Shown here in pieces: positions 1 to 5,475 of a DNA stretch of 6,923 nucleotides. Both the position numbers and the translations under genes were made by a program. Below the pieces are notes generated by a model. The model was not told the origin of the DNA, searched no databases, and saw only the letters and a list, made by a program, of their open reading frames with translations. The stretch is from an uncultured Arenimonas sp. (GTDB lineage: Bacteria > Pseudomonadota > Gammaproteobacteria > Xanthomonadales > Xanthomonadaceae): contig CAMLKR010000125.1 of assembly GCA_946480565.1 (NCBI GenBank), positions 1 to 6,923 on the forward strand, given 5' to 3'. The number at the start of each line of letters is the position of its first letter. The first letter of the stretch is position 1.

Positions 1-2
1 CG

Positions 3-1268
3 CCCATGTTCACCGGCCTGTTCATGGACAAGATGGTCGGCTTCCTGAAGCTGTACTTCCCGGTCTTCCTGCTGGGCGCGGTGTTCGGCAAGCTGATCGA
101 GATCTCGGGCTTCTCCAAGGCGATAGTGAAAGCCACCATCAAGGTGGTCGGCGCGCAGCGCGCCATGCTGTCCATCGTGCTGGTGTGCGCGCTGCTGACC
201 TACGGCGGCGTGTCGCTGTTCGTGGTGGTGTTCGCGGTGTATCCGTTCGCGGCCGAACTCTTCCGCCAGGCCGACATCCCCAAGCGCCTGATCCCGGGCA
301 CGATCGCGCTCGGCGCTTTCACCTTCACCATGGATGCGCTGCCGGGCACCCCGCAGATCCAGAACATCATCCCGACCGGCTTCTTCGGCACCGACACCTG
401 GGCGGCGCCGGTGCTGGGCACGATCGGCGGCCTGTTCATCCTGGCGCTGGGCATGGCCTACCTGGAATCCCGCCGCCGGGCCGCCGTCCGCGCCGGCGAA
501 GGCTACGGCACCGAGCTCAGGAACGAGCCCACGCCCTTCGTCGGCGACAAGCTGGCCAATGCGTGGATCGCCCTGCTGCCCCTGGTGCTGGTGGGCGCCA
601 GCAACAAGCTCTACACCATCCTGATCCCGCGCATCTACGGCAGCAGCCACGAATTCGCCCCCTCGGTGATCGGCGACGCCGCGCCGGTGGTCCAGGAGGT
701 CAGCCGCATCGCCGCGATCTGGGCGGTGGAGGGCGCCCTGCTCACCGGCATCCTGGCGGTGCTGGTGCTGGCTTGGAAACCCGTGACCGCGCACTTCGCC
801 GAAAGCACCGGCCCGGCCATCAGCGGTGCGCTGCTGGCCTCGATGAATACAGCCTCCGAGTACGGCTTCGGCGCGGTGATCGCCGCCCTTCCCGGCTTCC
901 TGGTCGTCGCCAACGCCCTCGGCGCGATCCCGAACCCGCTGGTCAACGAGGCGATCACCGTGACCGCACTGGCCGGCATTACCGGCTCGGCCAGCGGCGG
1001 CATGTCGATCGCGCTGGCGGCGATGGCCGACACCTTCATCGCCAACGCCAACGCCGCCGGCATCCCGATGGAGGTGCTGCACCGCGTGGCGTCGATGGCC
1101 AGCGGCGGCATGGACACCCTGCCCCACAACGGCGCCGTGATCACCCTGCTCGCGGTAACCGGCCTGACCCACCGCCAGGCCTACAAGGACATCTTCGCCA
1201 TCACGATCATCAAGACGATGGCGGTGTTCGTGATCATCGGGGTGTTCTACGCAACCGGGTGGGTGTGA
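3..1268 (+). CDS. GntP-family permease, 5' end outside the window
   Basis: Inner-membrane, proton-coupled carboxylate/sugar-acid permease of the GntP family (COG2610 type). The frame is open to the left edge, and the first Met in view (position 6) falls directly before a segment (YFPVFLLGAVFGKL) that lies about 40-60 residues into known family members. The real start is therefore upstream and the gene is partial. Numbered from that Met, the protein shows many hydrophobic helices, a MDALPGTPQ loop (109-117), an NPLVNEAI stretch followed by a Gly/Ser-rich segment (GITGSASGG), and near the C-terminus SGGMDTLPHNGAVITLL (366-382). The last motif is one I associate with the YxjC/hydroxybutyrate-permease-like branch rather than the classic gluconate branch; that substrate is inference. 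The C-terminus (stop 1266-1268) is intact. The following gene is 92 bases away, so it is not clearly part of the same operon. Confidence 0.9.
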   Translation, partial: PMFTGLFMDKMVGFLKLYFPVFLLGAVFGKLIEISGFSKAIVKATIKVVGAQRAMLSIVLVCALLTYGGVSLFVVVFAVYPFAAELFRQADIPKRLIPGTIALGAFTFTMDALPGTPQIQNIIPTGFFGTDTWAAPVLGTIGGLFILALGMAYLESRRRAAVRAGEGYGTELRNEPTPFVGDKLANAWIALLPLVLVGASNKLYTILIPRIYGSSHEFAPSVIGDAAPVVQEVSRIAAIWAVEGALLTGILAVLVLAWKPVTAHFAESTGPAISGALLASMNTASEYGFGAVIAALPGFLVVANALGAIPNPLVNEAITVTALAGITGSASGGMSIALAAMADTFIANANAAGIPMEVLHRVASMASGGMDTLPHNGAVITLLAVTGLTHRQAYKDIFAITIIKTMAVFVIIGVFYATGWV

Positions 1269-1273
1269 CAGGC

Positions 1274-1302
1274 TTGACCGGCGGCGGGGCGTCGACAAAC
1301 AT
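1274..1302 (+). promoter_or_regulatory. weak candidate sigma-70 promoter
   Basis: TTGACC at 1274-1279 matches five of six bases of the -35 consensus. A 17-base spacer leads to AAACAT at 1297-1302, which matches only three of six bases of the -10. It sits just after the permease stop and would drive the small basic protein at 1361. The -10 match is poor and the background is GC-rich, so this is a tentative call. Confidence 0.2.
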
Positions 1303-1333
1303 GGGCCCGGACGCCTCACCACGAGGCTGGACG

Positions 1334-1346
1334 GGCGCTAGGCGCC
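1334..1346 (+). other. short perfect hairpin just upstream of a ribosome binding site
   Basis: GGCGC (1334-1338), loop TAG (1339-1341), GCGCC (1342-1346): a five-pair all-GC stem. It ends three bases before the GGAG ribosome binding site at 1350-1353 and 14 bases before the ATG at 1361. No T-run follows, so it does not look like an intrinsic terminator. It may be a leader hairpin affecting translation initiation, or chance in GC-rich DNA. Confidence 0.35.
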
Positions 1347-1360
1347 ACCGGAGTTCACCC

Positions 1361-1648
1361 ATGGCCGTGACCAAGACCACGAAGAAGCCCGCCGCAAGGA
1401 AACGCGCTGCGAAACCAGCGGCGTCAGCAGGTACGGAGAGAAAGCACACCGTCAAGGCGTCGCTCCGCAACGTCGACCTGACCAAGGCGACCTCGGCACT
1501 GAACCTGGTTCTCCGGGCTGACGGGGAGAAACTCGGGGAACTTGTCGTGGGCCGCGACTCCTTCTTCTGGTATGCCCGCAACAGCAAGAAGCGCCAGCGG
1601 ATCACCTGGTCCGACTTCGCGGACCTGATGAGCAAGAATGCGAAGTGA
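1361..1648 (+). CDS. small hypothetical protein with Lys/Ala-rich basic N-terminal tail
   Basis: A 95-residue protein. The ATG at 1361 is chosen because GGAG (1350-1353) lies seven bases upstream and the tail begins cleanly there; the same frame stays open far upstream only as a shadow inside the permease gene. Residues 1-30 are Lys/Ala/Thr-rich (KKPAARKRAAKPAA), like histone H1-type or nucleic-acid-binding tails. Residues 31-95 look like a small folded domain with an LDxTKA-like strand/turn, a KLGELVVGRDSFFWY segment and a C-terminal ITWSDFADLM helix. There is no signal peptide or membrane segment. I recall similar short hypothetical proteins in Xanthomonadaceae but know no function. Binding to DNA or RNA through the tail is inference. 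The next gene starts 34 bases downstream, so co-transcription is possible. Confidence 0.8.
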   Translation: MAVTKTTKKPAARKRAAKPAASAGTERKHTVKASLRNVDLTKATSALNLVLRADGEKLGELVVGRDSFFWYARNSKKRQRITWSDFADLMSKNAK

Positions 1649-1682
1649 ACGGCATGGCGCCCGCTGATCCGGGACCCTTCGG

Positions 1683-2516
1683 GTGAGTTGCGGGTGCCCG
1701 ATATGCGGGGTGGCCCTGGAACCGGTGGCCCGCTACCCGCGCTACGTGTGCCGAACTTGCGCGAGCAGGGCACGCTCCCGTGATGGCCGCCCTCTGGAGT
1801 TTTTCAACCTCGGCCTCTCCGGCGGCTATGGCGCCCGCTACGCCGACGACCACGCCCCATACCAAAGCCACGATTGCTTCATCGACGGCCATCCCTGCCG
1901 GGCAGACGAGGCGAGGTTCGGCGGAATCGTGATCGAGCAGGATGATCCCGAGCCCAACTGGTCGATGTTCAGCGACCAGCAGCTTCTTTCAGCCTACTGC
2001 TCACTGATGGCCACGCTGAAGAATCGGGGCATCACCCGGAGCGCCAACAATCCAGTGGCCGATTACACCGAATCGCTTGTTTCGAGGGTCTTGGGGCTGT
2101 CGCTCGAGGTTCCCTCACGCGCTGGTTTCGATGCCATCGGCGCTGATGGGAACCGTTACCAGATCAAGGGCCGCCGGCTGACCACACCCACAGCGCCTCC
2201 GCAACTCGGCGCCATCCGGAACCTCGACAAGAGGCCCTTCGACCTCCTCGCGGCCGTCGCCTTCGATGCCGGACTTTCGGTCCTCTACGCCGGGCTTGTT
2301 CCGATCGAGGTCGTCATCGAGTCGAGTCGATACTCCAGCCATACCAACAGCCACATATTCTTCTTTCGGCGCAGCGTTCTCGACGACCCCCGCGTCAGGG
2401 ATCTCACGACTGTGCTGACAATGAACCGGGTTGACGCTGGCGCCCTTGGCCCGCGCCCGGTATTTCCCACCCAGGCCGATGGCACGCCGCCGGGCGGCGC
2501 AAAGGACCGATCATGA
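1683..2516 (+). CDS. zinc-ribbon protein fused to a PD-(D/E)xK-like nuclease domain (DUF6998-like)
   Basis: A 277-residue protein with a GTG start at 1683; GGGA at 1671-1674 lies eight bases upstream, and the first residues (SCGCPICG) belong to the zinc ribbon, which supports this start. Domain 1 (about 1-86) carries C5-x2-C8 and C23-x2-C26, a four-cysteine zinc site, followed by a conserved-looking block (GRPLEFFNLGLSGGYGARY, then CFIDG and DEARFGG) that I remember as a stand-alone protein of about 90 residues. Domain 2 (about 97-245) begins with a helix and NNPVADYTESLV, then GFDAIGADGNRYQIKGRR. E130, D150 and Q160-x-K162 fit a PD-(D/E)xK core of the Mrr-like QxK type. This half resembles the family I know as DUF6998 (name from memory). 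Nuclease activity is inferred. The stop overlaps the next start as ATGA (2513-2516), implying translational coupling. Confidence 0.82.
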   Translation: MSCGCPICGVALEPVARYPRYVCRTCASRARSRDGRPLEFFNLGLSGGYGARYADDHAPYQSHDCFIDGHPCRADEARFGGIVIEQDDPEPNWSMFSDQQLLSAYCSLMATLKNRGITRSANNPVADYTESLVSRVLGLSLEVPSRAGFDAIGADGNRYQIKGRRLTTPTAPPQLGAIRNLDKRPFDLLAAVAFDAGLSVLYAGLVPIEVVIESSRYSSHTNSHIFFFRRSVLDDPRVRDLTTVLTMNRVDAGALGPRPVFPTQADGTPPGGAKDRS

Positions 2517-3058
2517 AGGAACAGGAGCGCGATTCGCTGCTTGGGATTCTCAAAGCCCGCTTCGAGAAGAACATGTCCCGCCACAAGGGCATTGCCTGGG
2601 CCGACGTCCAGGCGCGGCTCGAGACCCACCCCGCCGCGCTCAAAGCCCTGGCCGCGATGGAAGCCACCGGCGGCGAACCCGACGTCATCGCCGCGGCCGG
2701 CAAGGCCGGCCCCTACACGTTCTGCGACTGTTCGCCGGAAAGCCCGGCCGGCCGCCGCAGCACCTGCTTCGATCTTGAGGCCCTGGCGGCGCGCAAGGAG
2801 AACAAGCCGGCCGACAGCGCCGTGGGCATGGCCGCCGCGATGGGCATCGAACTGCTGACCGAAGCGCAGTACCGGCAGCTGCAGGCGCTGGGCGAATTCG
2901 ACCTCAAGACCTCCAGCTGGATCCAGACGCCGCCTGCCGTCCGCAAGCTGGGCGGCGCGCTGTTCTGCGACCGACGCTACGGCCAGGTCTTCGTCTACCA
3001 CAACGGCGCGCAGTCCTATTACGCCGCGCGCGGTTTCCGCGGCTGGATCGACGTTTGA
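2513..3058 (+). CDS. DUF4256 family protein
   Basis: A 181-residue protein matching the DUF4256 family in length (usually about 180-190) and along most of its sequence. Landmarks are an N-terminal helix, CDCSPESPAGRRS (71-83), a Cys-Phe-Asp-Leu-Glu segment, RKENKP (94-99), MGIELLTEAQYRQLQ (110-124), GEFDLKTSSWI (127-137), RKLGGALFCDRRYG (144-157) and a C-terminal VFVYHNGAQSYYAARGFRG (159-177). The family is cytosolic with no function known to me. The ATG at 2513 is preceded by AAAGGA (2501-2506) six bases upstream, and it overlaps the previous stop by four bases. No signal peptide or membrane helix is seen. It appears intact, unlike the gene that follows. It might belong to the toxin/nuclease-like cluster or simply be carried in it; sequence alone does not decide. 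Confidence 0.92.
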   Translation: MKEQERDSLLGILKARFEKNMSRHKGIAWADVQARLETHPAALKALAAMEATGGEPDVIAAAGKAGPYTFCDCSPESPAGRRSTCFDLEALAARKENKPADSAVGMAAAMGIELLTEAQYRQLQALGEFDLKTSSWIQTPPAVRKLGGALFCDRRYGQVFVYHNGAQSYYAARGFRGWIDV

Positions 3059-3404
3059 CCTGTGACCCGCACCCCGTTGCGGCGTCTGGCTCCGGCAGGC
3101 GCAGCTTGCTGCCGGTTTGGATATCTGCCGTCTCGTCGGTCTGCGGCCTGGTCCTGGCGGGATATCTGTTCCTGAGCGCTACGGCCACCGCGTCTTTACG
3201 ATTCGGGAGTGTGGGGCCAGTTCACTGGACCACGCCGAGCCGCCCTGCCGAATCGCAACGAAGCTTCTGTGGGCCTCATACGGGTCGGGCACCTTCGCCG
3301 TGCTGTTGGCGGTCCTAGCACTCTGGCTGCATACGCGGCGTCTCACGGAAGCAATGCGGAAGCCAACACCGGCGAGTTCGGGAGAAGGGGCTACTGAACA
3401 ATGA
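3055..3404 (+). pseudogene. small two-helix membrane protein, frameshifted
   Basis: No single frame covers this interval convincingly, but two frames each hold half of a plausible small membrane protein. In the frame starting 3055 (TTG overlapping the previous stop) or 3106 (TTG with AGG six bases upstream) there is a clear helix, VWISAVSSVCGLVLAGYLFL. That frame then turns into low-complexity Arg/Pro/Ser text. In the frame ending at the stop 3402-3404 the sequence becomes protein-like from about 3190: a Cys-containing loop (RECGASSLDHAEPPCRIA), LLWASYG, then a second helix (TFAVLLAVLALWLH) and a basic tail. Joining them needs one lost base between about 3168 and 3210. A GTG at 3062 opens a third frame (VTRTPLRRLAPAG) that could be the original N-terminus, needing a second such shift. 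The stop overlaps the next ATG (3401-3404), as expected of a real operon member. Family not recognised; decay and sequence error are both possible. Confidence 0.5.
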
Positions 3405-3508
3405 AGGGCCAACTTTCCCCTGACCAGAATATCGTCTACGTGATTGGTGCGCTGACCCTCTGCTATCAGGATATCGAACGGGCCTTCAAGCTCCCATCCC
3501 CTTCTTGA
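3401..3508 (+). pseudogene. 5' piece of the HEPN-like/MazF gene, separated by a frameshift
   Basis: The ATG at 3401 overlaps the preceding stop (ATGA, 3401-3404) and has AAGGGG at 3385-3390, ten bases upstream. It reads MKGQLSPDQNIVYVIGALTL and continues to AFKLP before hitting TGA at 3506-3508. Moving one base back after codon CTC (3491-3493) or within the CCC run (3493-3495) gives KLP-IPFLNSDDPEW and runs straight into the long frame that follows. The likely native gene is therefore 3401-4365, about 321 residues, with one base missing near 3493-3501 (CTCCCATCCCC). Programmed -1 shifting is less likely because no classic slippery heptamer precedes the stop. Confidence 0.6.
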
Positions 3509-4365
3509 ACTCCGATGATCCGGAATGGACTTCGGTTTTCGCCCGGGGCAAGGCAATTTCGAAGGAAACGCTTGGCGGACTTTCCGGCCAGTTCGTCAAG
3601 GCTGCTTCCGGCGATACCGAGGAACTTCGCAAGTTCATGACAGATCTTGTCAGCCGGCGAAACGCCCTTGTCCATCACTTCCCGGAGAGCTACGGGGATA
3701 TGATCCGCGCAGGCCGGCATGAAGCAGCCCTTTCAAAGCTTCGGCAGCAGCACCAGGACGCTCTCCACCTCCGCCGCGCCCTGTTTGAAGTTTGCGTCGG
3801 CCTTTTCGAGGGAATTCGCGACACGACTTTCCGGGGAACCGCTGAGTACGACGAGATGGCTGCGTTATGCCTTCAAGCAAGAAGGTCGCTTGCAGCAGGC
3901 GATGATCTTGAATCTTCGCCGCAGATCTCGCCGTCGGTACTGGTTGAAGGTGGAGCCCAAGAAGGCACTTTCACGTCAATCCACGCCGGGCCTGCCCGAC
4001 CCATCCACCGCGGCGACATCTACTGGCTCGCTTCCGAGGGCACGCAGGGCTCGGTGCCGCCCATCCGGCATCCTCATGTCGTGGTGCAGGACGACCTGTT
4101 CAATCACTCGCGGATCGACACCGTGGTCGTCTGCGGCATCACGAGCAATGCCAGGCGCGTGTCGGAGCCCGGGACAGTTCGCCTGTCGGCCGGCGAAGGC
4201 GGGCTGGAGCGGGAGAGTGTGGTGCTGGCATCGCAGGTATCGTCGGTGCCCAAAGACCAGCTCGGCGAGCACATCGGAACCCTCTCCGAGGCGCGGGTCG
4301 AACAGGTCCTGTCGGCGCTGCGTTTCCTGCAGCTTTCCTTTCATTCGCGCCCCGATCTGGAGTAG
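3505..4365 (+). CDS. HEPN-like domain fused to PemK/MazF-family toxin
   Basis: The intact part reads 286 residues from TTG 3505. That TTG has no ribosome binding site, and the true start is probably 3401 in another frame. N-terminal part (about 1-115): all-helical in appearance, with SRRNALVHHF; R52-x4-H57 fits the Rx4-6H motif of HEPN RNases. A Gln/Ser/Gly-rich linker follows (about 120-165). C-terminal part (about 166-280): PemK/MazF fold, beginning HRGDIYWL (168-175), then RHPHVVVQDD (188-197), DTVVVCGITSN (205-215), an AGEGGLERESVV loop and a final helix. T213 matches the MazF catalytic Thr position. The usual Arg-Pro is here R188-H189-P190, as I recall for this 'PHP' subfamily. MazF proteins cleave single-stranded RNA in the cytosol. 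No ATG lies between residue 118 and the MazF part, so the fusion reads as real, though a lost stop cannot be excluded. No MazE-like antitoxin is seen adjacent. Confidence 0.78.
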   Translation: MNSDDPEWTSVFARGKAISKETLGGLSGQFVKAASGDTEELRKFMTDLVSRRNALVHHFPESYGDMIRAGRHEAALSKLRQQHQDALHLRRALFEVCVGLFEGIRDTTFRGTAEYDEMAALCLQARRSLAAGDDLESSPQISPSVLVEGGAQEGTFTSIHAGPARPIHRGDIYWLASEGTQGSVPPIRHPHVVVQDDLFNHSRIDTVVVCGITSNARRVSEPGTVRLSAGEGGLERESVVLASQVSSVPKDQLGEHIGTLSEARVEQVLSALRFLQLSFHSRPDLE

Positions 4366-4479
4366 GCGATCAGTCCACCGACGCAGCCGCTCCACTACGC
4401 CACGGAAGGGTCCTCGCGGCGCACCGGTGGCAGCGGATTCCATGGTCGAATGCACGACCCATCCCTCCGGGAGAGCGCC
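4366..4479. other. intergenic gap between the toxin-like gene and the YCII-like gene
   Basis: These 114 bases hold no convincing gene, terminator hairpin with T-run, or promoter. An in-frame ATG at 4450 extends the next gene by ten residues but lacks a good ribosome binding site. The only clear signal is the GGGAG at 4469-4473. Confidence 0.5.
4469..4473 (+). promoter_or_regulatory. ribosome binding site that decides the YCII-like start
   Basis: GGGAG lies six bases before the ATG at 4480. This favours 4480 over the upstream in-frame ATG at 4450, which would place this site inside the coding region. Confidence 0.7.
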
Positions 4480-4821
4480 ATGCGGTTCCTGCTGATCATC
4501 AGCCACGACGACAGTTTCAGACCCACGGACGCGCTGGTGGCCGACATCGGCCGCTGGATCCGGGAGATGGATCGCCAGGGCGTGCGGATCCACGGCAACC
4601 CGCTGCGTCCGGCCGGGGAAGCCAGGACCGTCCGGGTGCGCGACGGCAGGACCACGGTCAAGGCCGGGCCCTTCGCCGGGTCGCGGGAAAAGATGTGCGC
4701 CTACGAACTGATCGAGTGCGCCGGCATGGACGAGGCCGTTGCCACCGCGACCCGGCATCCGATGGCGAAGGCCGCGACCATCGAGGTCCGGCCGATATGG
4801 AGCGAGCTGGCCCGGGACTAG
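4480..4821 (+). CDS. YCII/DGPF-domain protein
   Basis: A 113-residue cytosolic protein of the YCII-related (DGPF) family. The start at 4480 is preferred because MRFLLIISHDD is the usual first beta strand of the family and a ribosome binding site precedes it. Features in order: strand 1-8; a helix with ADIGRWIREMDRQGV (21-35); HGNPLRP (38-44); the family motif region VKAGPFAGSREKM (60-72); YELIECAGMDEAVATATRHP (75-94); and IEVRPIW near the end. The signature DGPF is AGPF here, so the Asp is replaced by Ala62; E79, H93 and P94 look conserved. Family members are often encoded beside ECF sigma factors, but none is in view. Function is not established; a dimeric alpha/beta enzyme-like fold is known for YCII. 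It ends 12 bases from the convergent UPF0126 gene, with no clear terminator between. Confidence 0.85.
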   Translation: MRFLLIISHDDSFRPTDALVADIGRWIREMDRQGVRIHGNPLRPAGEARTVRVRDGRTTVKAGPFAGSREKMCAYELIECAGMDEAVATATRHPMAKAATIEVRPIWSELARD

Positions 4822-4833
4822 GACATCCGGAGA

Positions 4834-5475
4834 TCAGGCAGGCGGCGTGGCCGTCGGCAGGCGCCAGCCGCGGCGGATCGCGAACAGCCGCAGGCCGGTG
4901 CAGGCAATGACGCCGGCGACCACGACCGGCGTCAGCGGCAGCGACAGCGCCTTGCCCAGCACCACCACCCCGGCGCCGGCCAGCGCGGCCACCGCGTAGA
5001 GTTCAGCCTTCAGCACCGCTGGCACCTGGGCGACCAGCACGTCGCGCAGCATGCCGCCGCCGATGCCGGTCAGCATGCCCAGCAGGATGGCGCCGACCGG
5101 GCCGAGGCCGAAGGCCTGGGCCTTGAGGGCACCGGCCACGGCGAACACGCCCAGGCCGACGGCATCCATGCTCTGCACCGGGTTGCGCCAGCGCTCGATG
5201 GCGCCGGCGCGCCAGAAGGTCAGCAGGCCGGCGGCGATCGAGATGGCCACGTAGCGCCAGTCCTGCAGCGCCGCCGGCGGGGTGGCGCCGATCATCGTGT
5301 CGCGCAGGATGCCGCCGCCGCAGGCGGCGACGAAGGACAGCACCAGCACGCCGAACAGGTCCAGCCGCTGCCGCACGCCCACCAGCGCGCCGCTGAGCGC
5401 GAACACGAAGGTGCCGACCAGATCGAGCACGACCAGGACCAGGCCCACCGCCGCCGCGCCGTCAATCGGCGACAT
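4834..5475 (-). CDS. UPF0126/TRIC-family membrane protein (YicG/YadS type)
   Basis: A 213-residue polytopic inner-membrane protein, about seven helices, built from two homologous halves. Half 1 has DLVGTFVFALSGA (18-30) and GGGILRDTMIGATPPA (53-68); half 2 has DAVGLGVFAVAGA (104-116) and GGGMLRDVLVAQVP (139-152). These paired GGG-x-LRD motifs identify the family called UPF0126 or Gly_transporter (PF03458), related to TRIC cation channels; both glycine transport and ion conduction have been proposed, and the substrate here is unknown. ATG at 5475 with AGGA (5487-5484 on this strand) eight bases upstream. The first 14 bases overlap the end of the DUF817 gene, implying translational coupling. 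It is the last gene of the pssA-DUF817 operon and is convergent with the YCII-like gene. Confidence 0.92.
   Translation of the reverse strand: MSPIDGAAAVGLVLVVLDLVGTFVFALSGALVGVRQRLDLFGVLVLSFVAACGGGILRDTMIGATPPAALQDWRYVAISIAAGLLTFWRAGAIERWRNPVQSMDAVGLGVFAVAGALKAQAFGLGPVGAILLGMLTGIGGGMLRDVLVAQVPAVLKAELYAVAALAGAGVVVLGKALSLPLTPVVVAGVIACTGLRLFAIRRGWRLPTATPPA

Noticed and set aside
185..1360. Long plus-strand open frame leading into the small basic protein
   Set aside because: It lies within the permease gene, is made of Arg/Gly/His/Pro-rich text typical of a shifted frame in GC-rich DNA, and the true start at 1361 has its own ribosome binding site.
1671..1686. ACCC-TTC-GGGT mini-hairpin between the basic protein and the nuclease-like gene
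   Set aside because: The stem is only four pairs with no T-run, and it overlaps the likely ribosome binding region and start codon, so it is not a credible terminator.
2285..3001. 238-residue minus-strand open frame
   Set aside because: It is antisense to the DUF4256 gene and the end of the nuclease-like gene, is Arg/Gly/Ala-rich, and shows no recognisable domain.
3494..3508. Programmed -1 frameshift before the TGA at 3506
   Set aside because: No X-XXY-YYZ slippery heptamer is in frame and no strong downstream stem is obvious; a lost base explains it more simply.
3719..4495. 258-residue plus-strand open frame over the MazF region
   Set aside because: It is Arg/Ser-rich text in the frame next to the recognisable MazF domain, with no motif of its own.
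3976..4758. 260-residue minus-strand open frame
   Set aside because: It is antisense to the MazF part and the YCII-like gene, both of which have clear family motifs; its composition is that of a shadow frame.
4822..4833. Possible bidirectional terminator in the convergent gap
   Set aside because: The 12-base gap and its flanks show no stem with a T-run on either strand.
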